From positions 806,001-870,000 of the forward strand of contig JAXMCW010000001.1 in assembly GCA_046349155.1 (NCBI GenBank): 64,000 nt of DNA, given 5' to 3'. Every line of letters begins with the position of its first letter. The stretch's first letter is position 1. A program made the position numbers and the translations under genes. The DNA is from Alsobacter sp046349155. Lineage in GTDB: Bacteria > Pseudomonadota > Alphaproteobacteria > Rhizobiales > Beijerinckiaceae. The notes beneath the pieces are model-generated. The model did not search any database and was not told where the DNA came from. It worked only from the letters and a program-made list of their open reading frames with translations. Positions 9,159-16,812 of the stretch are shown here, piece after piece.

Positions 9159-10700
9159 ATGTCCACCCCAGAAAGGCGAGCCGGCGGACGCAGGTCCAAG
9201 GCGGGACGCAGCGGCGGCGGCATTCCCCAGCTGCCTTGGGAAAGGGTCGTCAATCCGTACCCGCCCATGCGCCTGCTCGACGACGAGCAGATGGACGCAC
9301 TCCATCGCACGTCGCTGCGCATCCTCTCGGAACTCGGCCTGCGGGTGATGAGCGACAAGGCGGTCGAGCTCTTCGCCAAGGCGGGCGCCATCGTCGATCG
9401 CGGCGAGCGCGTGGTCCGGATCGACGAGAGCATCATCCGCGAGGCGCTGAAGACCGCTCCAACGGACTTCACGCTCACGCCGCGCAATGTCGGGCGAGCG
9501 GTCCATTTCGGCGGCGCGTCGCTGGTCTTCGGCCTCGTCGCCGGTCCGCCCAACGTGCACGACCGGATCAATGGCCGCCGGCCCGGCAACCTCCCGGACT
9601 ACGAGAACTTCGTCCGGCTGGCGCAGCACTTCAACGTCATCCACATGCTCGGCAACCAGGTGGTCGCGCCCATGGAGCTGCCGGCCAATTCGCGCCACCT
9701 CGACACCTACCGCGCCAACCTCACCTTGTCCGACCGCGCCTTCCACTGCTCCGCGATCGGGCGGGGCAGGGCGGTCGACGCGATCAAGATGATGGCCATC
9801 GCCCGCGGGCTGCCGCTCGACGCGGTCAAGGCGTCGCCGGGCGTGACCACCATCATCTCCGTGAACTCGCCGCGCCTCTTCGACGACGCCATGGCAGACG
9901 GCCTGATGGCGATGGCTGAGCACGGGCAGCCCGTCACCGTCACGCCCTTCACGCTGATGGGCGCCATGACGCCCGTGACGCTGCCGGCCGCGCTCGCCCA
10001 GCAGAACGCCGAGGCGCTGTTCGGCGTCGCGCTCACCCAGCTCGTGAACCCCGGCGCGCCCGTGATGTACGGGGCCTTCACCTCGAATGTCGACATGCGC
10101 TCCGGCGCGCCGGCCTTCGGCACGCCGGAGAACACCAAGGCCAATGTGATCGGCGGCCAATTGGCGCGGCGCTACGGCCTGCCGTACCGCACCTCCAACA
10201 GCAACGCCTCCAACGCCGTCGACCTGCAGGCGGCCTACGAGACGGCCATGGCGACGTGGGGCGCTGTGCTGGGCGGCGCGAACCTGATCTACCACGCCGC
10301 GGGCTGGCTGGAGGGCGGCCTGACGGCCTCCTACGAGAAGGTCATCCTCGACGTCGAGATCCTGCAGAACATGGTCGAGTTCCTGCGGCCCATTCCCTTC
10401 GGCGAGGGCGACCTGGGATTCGAGGCGATCCGGGACGTCCCGCCGGGCGGGCACTTCTTCGGCTCGGAGCACACCTCCGCCCGCTACGAGACGGCCTTCT
10501 ACCGACCCATGCTCTCGAACTGGCAGAACTATGGCGGCTGGGTCGAGGCCGGCAGCCACGATGCGCTGGAGCGTGCGACGCAGCTCTGGCAGCAGGCGCT
10601 GCGCGACTACGAGGAGCCCGTCATGGACCCTGCCCGGCGCGAGGAGCTCGACGCCTACGTGGCGCGGCGCAAGGAGGAGATCGGCCGGGGCGAGCCCTGA
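9159..10700 (+). CDS. Trimethylamine-methyltransferase family protein (non-pyrrolysine MttB homologue)
   Basis: The 513-residue protein starts at the ATG at 9159, with GAGGAG 10-15 bases upstream. Its length and motifs (HxTSLRILSELGLRVMS near the start; the SxVDMRxGxPAFGTPE region in the last third) place it in the MttB superfamily. There is no in-frame TAG, so it is the pyrrolysine-free type. Relatives such as MtgB move a methyl group from glycine betaine or another quaternary amine to a corrinoid protein. No corrinoid protein, MtgA-like second methyltransferase or reactivase is visible nearby. It is the last gene of the operon, and its stop lies two bases from that of the convergent SDR gene. 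Confidence 0.92.
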   Translation: MSTPERRAGGRRSKAGRSGGGIPQLPWERVVNPYPPMRLLDDEQMDALHRTSLRILSELGLRVMSDKAVELFAKAGAIVDRGERVVRIDESIIREALKTAPTDFTLTPRNVGRAVHFGGASLVFGLVAGPPNVHDRINGRRPGNLPDYENFVRLAQHFNVIHMLGNQVVAPMELPANSRHLDTYRANLTLSDRAFHCSAIGRGRAVDAIKMMAIARGLPLDAVKASPGVTTIISVNSPRLFDDAMADGLMAMAEHGQPVTVTPFTLMGAMTPVTLPAALAQQNAEALFGVALTQLVNPGAPVMYGAFTSNVDMRSGAPAFGTPENTKANVIGGQLARRYGLPYRTSNSNASNAVDLQAAYETAMATWGAVLGGANLIYHAAGWLEGGLTASYEKVILDVEILQNMVEFLRPIPFGEGDLGFEAIRDVPPGGHFFGSEHTSARYETAFYRPMLSNWQNYGGWVEAGSHDALERATQLWQQALRDYEEPVMDPARREELDAYVARRKEEIGRGEP

Positions 10701-10702
10701 GC

Positions 10703-11476
10703 TCAGCCCGCCATCCAGCCGCCGTCGACCATCAGGTTGACGCCGGTGACGTAGCTCGCCATGCCGCTCGCGAGGAAGAGGGCGGCGCCCGCCACGTCGT
10801 CGGGCTCGCCCAGGCGTGGCCAGGGCGTGCGGCTGTGCGAATAGGCCAGGAGGGCGGGGTCGTTGGCCACGCCGGGCTTTCCGGTCATGATCTTGCCCGG
10901 AGCGACGGCGTTGCAGACGATCAGGTCGTCCGCGTGCTCGACAGCGATCTGACGGGTCATCTGCACGACGCCGCCCTTGCTCACGGAATAGGGAAAGTCG
11001 CCGGGGCAGGCGACCATGCCGTGCTGCGACGAGATGTTGATGATCCGCCCCCGCACGCCGTCCGCGGGGTCCTGCAGCAGCATCTGCCTCACCGCGGCCT
11101 GGCAACACAGGAAGACGCCCGTCAGGTTGACGCCGATCACCCGCGCCCAGTCCTCGGGCGTCGTCTGCAGAAGCGTCGTCGAGGTGTACGTCGCGGCGTT
11201 GTTGACGAGCACGTCGAGCCGCCCGAACTGGTCGACGCAGGACGCGACCATGCGCTGGACGGCGGTTCCGTCCGCGATGTCGGTCTCCACGACGATCGCC
11301 GATCCGCCGTCACGGACGATGAGCTCGTCCGTGGGCTCGCCGCCCTCCTTGGGATCTCGCCGGACGTCGGCGACGACCAGTTGCGCGCCCTCCGCGGCAA
11401 AGCGGCGCGCGATGGCCCGCCCGATTCCGGAACTCGCCCCCGTCACGATTGCGACCTTGCCGTCCAGAAGCGCCAT
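10703..11476 (-). CDS. Short-chain dehydrogenase/reductase (SDR), last gene of ten-gene operon
   Basis: A 257-residue classical SDR. It has the cofactor motif TGASSGIG near residues 14-21, the NNAAT structural motif, a serine in INISSQHG and the catalytic YSVSK. It should carry out NAD(P)-dependent oxidation or reduction of a hydroxyl or keto group. The substrate is unknown. It lies seven bases after the dihydroorotase-like gene and is transcribed with it. Its end is two bases from the end of the convergent MttB-like gene. Confidence 0.93.
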   Translation of the reverse strand: MALLDGKVAIVTGASSGIGRAIARRFAAEGAQLVVADVRRDPKEGGEPTDELIVRDGGSAIVVETDIADGTAVQRMVASCVDQFGRLDVLVNNAATYTSTTLLQTTPEDWARVIGVNLTGVFLCCQAAVRQMLLQDPADGVRGRIINISSQHGMVACPGDFPYSVSKGGVVQMTRQIAVEHADDLIVCNAVAPGKIMTGKPGVANDPALLAYSHSRTPWPRLGEPDDVAGAALFLASGMASYVTGVNLMVDGGWMAG

Positions 11477-11483
11477 TGCAGCC

Positions 11484-12827
11484 TCACCCGTTCCGGGTCA
11501 CCACGGACCCGCAGCCTCGCTTGATCAATGCGCCGTCGCGGACGATCTCCTCGCCGCGCAGCAGCACCCGCCGCAGCCGTCCGCGGCAGGTCCAGCCGTC
11601 GAAAGGCGTGTAGCCGGCTTTGGAGACCTGTTCGGCGGTGGCGATGCGGGTGTCCGCGGCGGGGTCGAGCGCCAGGATGTCGGCGTCGAAGCCCGGCGCG
11701 ATCCGCCCCTTCCGCCGCAGGCCGAAGCGCTCGGCCGGGTTTCTGGCGCAGAGGCGCGCAAGGTCGGGGAGGGCGATCACGCCCTCGTCCACGAGGCGCA
11801 GCATGGTGGCGAGGAGGGTCTGCAGACCAGGCATGCCGCCGGGAATGTCGGCGAAGGCGCTGGCCGGCGCAGCCTTCTCCGCCGGGGCATGGGGCGCATG
11901 GTCCGTGGCGACGATGTCGACGACGCCCTGGGCGAGCGCGGCCCGCAGGGCGGCGCGATCCCCCGCGGTCCTGAACGGCGGCGAAGCCTTCAATCGGGCG
12001 GCCTCGGAGCCGGCATAGTCCTGCGCGGTGAAGAACAGGTTCTGCGGCGTCGTCTCGACGCTCGCATCCGAGAGGTCGCGCAGGCGCGCCCATGTCGCCA
12101 CGCCCAGCGCGGAGTTCACCTGCCGCACATGGATCCTGGCGCGGGTGGCCGCCGCGGCCAGAACGGCCCGGGCCACGCCCTGCGCCTCGGCGAGGGGAGG
12201 CCGGCCCGCCAGGAAATCCCCTACCGTTCCGTCGCGGTTGCGGGTTGCCGCTGCTGCAAGGATCGACTGGTCGCCGGGCGAAATCCCGACCAGCGTGTCG
12301 GCCCCCTTCAGCCGAGCGAGAGCCTCCGCCACGCTGTCCATGGTCGGAAACAGAAAGGCCTCCGGCACGTCCGCGGTGAACAGCTCGAGCGAGACGGGGC
12401 CGAGGGCGAGGACGTCGTCCAGCCCGGCGAGGCCGGCGGTCAGGGCGACCTGGAAGCCGGTATCGACGTGAAGGCGGCCCTGCGCCGACTGCATCTTCTC
12501 GGCGAGCTGTCCCGCCGTGGCGGTCCACGGCTCGTCCGTGGGCATGTCGAGCACGGTCGTGACGCCGCCCAGCGCCGCGGCGTGGGTGCCCGTGGAGAAA
12601 TCCTCCTTGTGGGTCAGCCCGGGCTCCCGCAGGTGGGCATGCGCGTCCACGAGCCCCGGCAGCAGGACGCAACCGGCGGCGTCCAGCGTTCGGCCTGCCG
12701 TGACGGGCTCGCCCGGGCGGAGCAGCGCGACGATCCTGCCGTCCCGGATCGCCACGTCCGCCGGCCTGTCGACTTCCTCGTCGACGACGCGGCCGCCCGT
12801 GACGAGCAGGTCGACCCTCTCAGCCAC
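11484..12827 (-). CDS. Dihydroorotase/hydantoinase-like amidohydrolase lacking several metal ligands
   Basis: A 447-residue cyclic-amidohydrolase fold protein starting at GTG. The first metal motif DAHAHLREPG (His63, His65) and the late Asp (ATDHAPH, Asp309) are intact. The other ligands are gone: the usual carboxylated lysine position reads SLELF (Glu148), the HAED motif is replaced by GISPGD near residue 183, and the last two His positions are Gln236 (RQVNS) and Gln262 (TPQNL). A normal binuclear centre is unlikely, so it may bind one metal, have a changed reaction or act as a non-catalytic partner. It overlaps the upstream deacetylase gene by eight bases. Compare the complete hydantoinase at 25535-26950. 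Confidence 0.88.
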   Translation of the reverse strand: MAERVDLLVTGGRVVDEEVDRPADVAIRDGRIVALLRPGEPVTAGRTLDAAGCVLLPGLVDAHAHLREPGLTHKEDFSTGTHAAALGGVTTVLDMPTDEPWTATAGQLAEKMQSAQGRLHVDTGFQVALTAGLAGLDDVLALGPVSLELFTADVPEAFLFPTMDSVAEALARLKGADTLVGISPGDQSILAAAATRNRDGTVGDFLAGRPPLAEAQGVARAVLAAAATRARIHVRQVNSALGVATWARLRDLSDASVETTPQNLFFTAQDYAGSEAARLKASPPFRTAGDRAALRAALAQGVVDIVATDHAPHAPAEKAAPASAFADIPGGMPGLQTLLATMLRLVDEGVIALPDLARLCARNPAERFGLRRKGRIAPGFDADILALDPAADTRIATAEQVSKAGYTPFDGWTCRGRLRRVLLRGEEIVRDGALIKRGCGSVVTRNG

Positions 12828-13755
12828 GGGGAAGGCTCTCGTGGTGCTCCAGCCAGAAGCGGGCGATGTCGAGCCGGCGCATGAAGCCGGCGCCGGGCGT
12901 CCGCTTCACGTAGTCGATGAAGTCGCGCAGGCCGGAGGCCCGGTTCGGCTGGCCCGTCCAGCGGCAATGGATGCCGATGGTGAGCATGCGGCCGCCCGTC
13001 TCCTCGGCCTCGCCGAGCATGTAGTCGACGGCCGAGCGGCAATCCTCTGCGAAGTCGCGCGGATTGCTGTAGCCCGGCGCAATCAGGTAGCGGCTGTCGT
13101 TGAGCGTCTTGGAATAGGGCACAACGAGCACGCGCGTCCCGGCATGGTCGATGAAATAGGGAAGGTCGTCGTTGCAGGGGTCGGAGTGGTAGAGGAACCC
13201 GCCCTCCTGAACGAGGAGATCCCGCGTGTTCGTGCTGGGGAAGGACCGGCAGTTCCAGCCCAGCGGGCGCTCGCCCGTCAGCCTCCGGTAGAGCGCGACG
13301 GACTCGCGCAGGTCGCGCTCCTCATGCTCACGGCTGACCGTCGAATATTCGTGCCAGCGAAGACCGTGCCCGAGCAGGTCGTGCCCCCGGGCGGTCATCC
13401 AGTCGACGACGGCCGGGTTGCGCTCCAGGGCGACGGCGCAGGCCGAGACGGTGACCGGGATTTCAAAGCGGTCGAAGAGGCGGGCCAGCCGCCAGACGCC
13501 GGCGCGGCTGCCATACTCGAAATGAGTCTCCGTCCCGAGGTCGCGAACGGGCGGGCTGACGGGAATGTTGTACTCGCCCCAATTGTCGTTGCGGCCGTCC
13601 TCCTGCCACGAATACTCGGAGCCTTCCTCGTAGTTCAGCACGAGGTTGATGGCGACCTTCACCCCGCCCGGCCAGGTGACGCGGGGCGGGTTGGGGCCGT
13701 AGCCCACGAAGTCACGGGGCTGCCCGGTTTGGGGAGTGGGCGTGGCGTGCGGCAT
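12820..13755 (-). CDS. Polysaccharide-deacetylase-fold hydrolase, PuuE (allantoinase)-like
   Basis: The 311-residue protein starts at the ATG at 13755 that overlaps the epimerase stop. It has the features of the PuuE branch of the NodB fold: NLVLNYEEGSEY near residue 35, GHGLRWHEYS in the middle and GIHCRW towards the end, which replace the classical NodB aspartates and histidines. PuuE itself is a metal-independent allantoinase, and other relatives hydrolyse cyclic imides or amides. Being next to a dihydroorotase-like protein suggests that a cyclic ureide or imide is opened here, but the substrate is unproven. Confidence 0.88.
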   Translation of the reverse strand: MPHATPTPQTGQPRDFVGYGPNPPRVTWPGGVKVAINLVLNYEEGSEYSWQEDGRNDNWGEYNIPVSPPVRDLGTETHFEYGSRAGVWRLARLFDRFEIPVTVSACAVALERNPAVVDWMTARGHDLLGHGLRWHEYSTVSREHEERDLRESVALYRRLTGERPLGWNCRSFPSTNTRDLLVQEGGFLYHSDPCNDDLPYFIDHAGTRVLVVPYSKTLNDSRYLIAPGYSNPRDFAEDCRSAVDYMLGEAEETGGRMLTIGIHCRWTGQPNRASGLRDFIDYVKRTPGAGFMRRLDIARFWLEHHESLPRG

Positions 13756-14789
13756 CAGGAAGCCCCCTTCATCTCGGCCTCGACGATCCAGTCCATGTAG
13801 CGGTGGAAGGCCTCGCGCCCCGGCCGCGGACGCCAGGGCGTGTCGCGCTCGATGCGCGCGGTGTCGTAGGCGCCCCACATGCCGCCCCGCAGGGCGGGAT
13901 CCTGCACCACGTTGGCGGTGTCGTCGTTCACGACCGTGACCTTCAGATCGGGCGCACGTTCCCTGGCCCAGCCGATGATGTCGCCGGTGCTCGCCGTCGT
14001 TCCGCTGCCGATGTTGTAGTGCCGGTAGCGGAGCCGCTCGGCGTCCAGCAGCGCCATGATGGCGTCGGCGACGTCGGTGGAGAGAACGTAGTCGCCCACC
14101 GCTTCGAGCGAGTTGGGCCGGACCTCTTCTCCCGCCAGCGCCATGTGGGCCACGCGGTTGGGCACGTGGCGGAAGCTTCGGCTCGCCGTCACGCGGTCCA
14201 TCGGGCCGTAGACCGAGGCGAGCCTCACCGAGACGGCGGACAGGCCGAAGAGGTCGGCATAGCGGTTGACGACCATCTCCGAGGCGAATTTCGAGATGCC
14301 GTAGAGCGTGAGCGGGGCGACGTAGCCCTCCTCCGGCAGGGGCTCGTCGCTCCAGTCGGGGCCGTGGTGCCGGTAGACGGACCCGGAGCTCACGTAGATG
14401 AAGCGGCGCAGCCCCGGCTGCGCGCGCGCCCAGTCGAGCATCCGGACCGTCCCCATCAGGTTCACGTCGACGATGCGGGCGGGATCCTCGGCTTCGGGCT
14501 GCCGTTTGGCCTCGGCGGCGCTGCCGCGGGAGATCGGCGTGATCGTCGCGCCGTGCACGACCGTGGTGATCGACAGGCCGTCGAGGACCGGGGTCCAGCT
14601 GGCGGGGTCGAGGATGTCGGCGGTCACGACGGCGAGCCGGTCCGCGACGCCCGCGAAGTGGCGGAGCGCCATGGCGTCGAGCCCGGAGCGGTCGAGGATC
14701 ACGGCCCGGGCCGTGGGGTCCCGGTCGAGCCAGGCGCGGGCCAGCACGCTCATCACGAAGCCCGTGCCGCCGGTGACAAGGAGGGTCAT
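13755..14789 (-). CDS. NAD-dependent epimerase/dehydratase family protein (extended SDR)
   Basis: The 344-residue protein starts at the ATG at 14789. It has an extended-SDR cofactor motif (VTGGTGFV, residues 5-12), a serine in YVSSGSVY and a YGISK motif giving the catalytic Tyr and Lys. Relatives interconvert or oxidise nucleotide sugars and free sugar derivatives. No other nucleotide-sugar gene is nearby, so a small-molecule substrate linked to the importer in the same operon is more likely. Its stop shares one base with the deacetylase start. Confidence 0.92.
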   Translation of the reverse strand: MTLLVTGGTGFVMSVLARAWLDRDPTARAVILDRSGLDAMALRHFAGVADRLAVVTADILDPASWTPVLDGLSITTVVHGATITPISRGSAAEAKRQPEAEDPARIVDVNLMGTVRMLDWARAQPGLRRFIYVSSGSVYRHHGPDWSDEPLPEEGYVAPLTLYGISKFASEMVVNRYADLFGLSAVSVRLASVYGPMDRVTASRSFRHVPNRVAHMALAGEEVRPNSLEAVGDYVLSTDVADAIMALLDAERLRYRHYNIGSGTTASTGDIIGWARERAPDLKVTVVNDDTANVVQDPALRGGMWGAYDTARIERDTPWRPRPGREAFHRYMDWIVEAEMKGAS

Positions 14790-14803
14790 GGCGCGTTCCT
14801 TTC

Positions 14804-15571
14804 TCAGCGCGTGGCGTAGCCCCCATCGACCAGCATGTCCGTGCCGGTGATGAAGGACGCATCGTCGGACAGCAGGAAGGCGGCGGCTGCGGCGATCTCG
14901 TCGGGCTGGGCGATGCGGCCCAGCAGGTGCGCGGGCCCCAGCCCGGCATCGGCGGCCGCGAGGTCGGGCCAGCGCTGCAGCAGCCGCGCGGTCGCCACCG
15001 CCCCCGGCGAGAGGCTGTTGACCCTGATCCGCTCGCCCGCGTGATCGACGGCCATGGCCTTGGCGAGGTGGACGAGGCCGGCCTTGGCGGCGCAATAGGC
15101 CACGGATTTGGCGGTCGCGACGCGCGCGAACTGAGATCCGATCAGGACGACCGAGCCGCCGCCCGACGCGGCGATGAGCGGCACCGCGTGCCTGGAGACC
15201 AGGAAGGCCCCGGTGAGGCTGACGTCGATCTCGCGTCGCCAGTCGGCAAGGGGAAGATCGGCAACGGTTCCGTCCCGGGAGGGCGAGGCGGCGTTGTGCA
15301 CGAGGCCGTCGAGACGGCCGAAGGCCCGCCCGGCGGCCCGCACGGCCTCTTCGGCGCTCCCGGGATCGGTCACGTCGCAGGCGAGCGCGATGGTGGCGGG
15401 GCCCAGCGAGGCCGAGAGCGAGGCTGCAGCCGCGGCATCGAGTTCCGCGCACGCCACTTGCGCGCCCTCCGCGACGCAGCGGCGCGCAATGGCGCTTCCG
15501 ATGCCGCTCGCCGCGCCCGTGATGAGCACGACCTTGCCATCGAGCCGTGCGCTGTCCGCCACTGCGCTCAT
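14804..15571 (-). CDS. Short-chain dehydrogenase/reductase (SDR)
   Basis: The 255-residue protein starts at the ATG at 15571, overlapping the stop of the MFS gene. It has TGAASGIG near residues 20-27, an HNAAS motif, a serine in VLIGSQF and the catalytic YCAAK. It is a classical NAD(P)-dependent oxidoreductase of unknown substrate and the second of two SDRs in this operon. Two SDRs plus an epimerase imply at least two redox steps on a hydroxylated intermediate (inference). Confidence 0.93.
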   Translation of the reverse strand: MSAVADSARLDGKVVLITGAASGIGSAIARRCVAEGAQVACAELDAAAAASLSASLGPATIALACDVTDPGSAEEAVRAAGRAFGRLDGLVHNAASPSRDGTVADLPLADWRREIDVSLTGAFLVSRHAVPLIAASGGGSVVLIGSQFARVATAKSVAYCAAKAGLVHLAKAMAVDHAGERIRVNSLSPGAVATARLLQRWPDLAAADAGLGPAHLLGRIAQPDEIAAAAAFLLSDDASFITGTDMLVDGGYATR

Positions 15572-16812
15572 GAGTGGAACTCCGTCTCGTCCTGAGCCGG
15601 CCCGCGCTCGCGCATCGCGAGGCTCGCGGCCGCCGTGAGTGCGACCAGCAGGCCGCCCGCTCCGAGGACGAACAGCATGGCCTGCGGCGCGGTGCGCTCC
15701 ATCAGGCCGGCCGCGATGCCCGGAGTCGCGATGTTGCCGATCGAATAGAGGAAGAGTAGCGACCCGGACGCCGCGACCATGTGGCGGCTCGGCAGCTTTG
15801 CGTTCGCATAGGCGATGGCCACCGGATAGACCGTGAGGGCGATGCCGCCATAGAGGAAGAACAGCACGAAGAGCAGCGGCAGCGAGCGCGCGCCGAGGGC
15901 GGCGATGGCGGTACAGATGAGGACGGCCAGGACGCCCTGCGCCAGCAGGATGCTCCGCCGGTCGAAGCGGTCGGACAGCCAGCCCGCCGGCGTCTGCGCC
16001 GCCATGCAGGAGACGCTCATCGTCGTCACGAGGGCCACGGCCTGCGATGGGCTGAGCCCTATCTGCGTGGCGTAGAGCGGCGTCAGCACGAAGACGTTGA
16101 GGTTGGTGATGCCGGACTGGAAGACGCTGACCACCGTGAGCGGCGCCGTCCGGAAGAGTTGCAGGATGCCGTATCGCTGGCGTCCCTTGGCCTGGGTCTC
16201 CTGCGCCGCTCCGGCCAGGGCAGGCCAGGGTCCACCCGCCGCCTTGCCCAGCACGGCCCCCAGGACCAGCGCGGCGGCGATCGGGGCCGCCACGGGGGAG
16301 GATGGTCCGATTACGGTGAGGATCAACTGGCCTGCAAGGACGGCCACGGCCGTGGCGAGCATGTAGAGCGAGAACAGCCGCCCGCGATTGTGCCGCTGGG
16401 CGTAGAGGTTCATCCAGCTCTCGCAGATCACGAACATCGCCGCCATGGCGAGGCCGCCGGCCAGGCGCAGAACGAGCCACGCGGTCTTGTCGTCCGTGAG
16501 CGAGAAGCCCACCGCCGCGAGCGCGGCGACGAGCGTGATCAGCAAGAAGCTGCGCTCGTGGCCCATCCGGGCGACGAGCGGCCTGGCCACGAGGCAGCCG
16601 GCGAGGAAACCGACCGGGTAGGCCGTGAGCACGGCCTGCACCGCCACCGGCGCCACCTCCGGTCCGCTCAGGGCGAGCGACACGATCGTCGTCAGCATCG
16701 CGCTGCCTGTGCCCATCAGCGCGACGAGCGCCAGGATGGGCAGGATCGCTCGCGCCTGATTGTCGTGCAGGCCTCGCCTGCCTTCGCCGAGGAGGATCAT
16801 GGAGGCGTGCAT
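15568..16812 (-). CDS. MFS transporter (YcaD-like)
   Basis: About 414 residues with a dozen hydrophobic segments, the MFS loop 2-3 motif (RPLVARMGHERSF) and its repeat between segments 8 and 9 (GWLSDRFDRRSI). The ATG at 16812 overlaps the end of the ATPase gene; an ATG at 16800 is possible. It could take up or export a small molecule of the pathway. Having an MFS carrier inside an ABC-importer operon suggests either a second substrate or export of a product. Confidence 0.9.
   Translation of the reverse strand: MHASMILLGEGRRGLHDNQARAILPILALVALMGTGSAMLTTIVSLALSGPEVAPVAVQAVLTAYPVGFLAGCLVARPLVARMGHERSFLLITLVAALAAVGFSLTDDKTAWLVLRLAGGLAMAAMFVICESWMNLYAQRHNRGRLFSLYMLATAVAVLAGQLILTVIGPSSPVAAPIAAALVLGAVLGKAAGGPWPALAGAAQETQAKGRQRYGILQLFRTAPLTVVSVFQSGITNLNVFVLTPLYATQIGLSPSQAVALVTTMSVSCMAAQTPAGWLSDRFDRRSILLAQGVLAVLICTAIAALGARSLPLLFVLFFLYGGIALTVYPVAIAYANAKLPSRHMVAASGSLLFLYSIGNIATPGIAAGLMERTAPQAMLFVLGAGGLLVALTAAASLAMRERGPAQDETEFHS

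Noticed and set aside
9159..10700. Pyrrolysine-containing MttB
   Set aside because: There is no in-frame TAG; the gene is continuous, and no pyl genes are visible.
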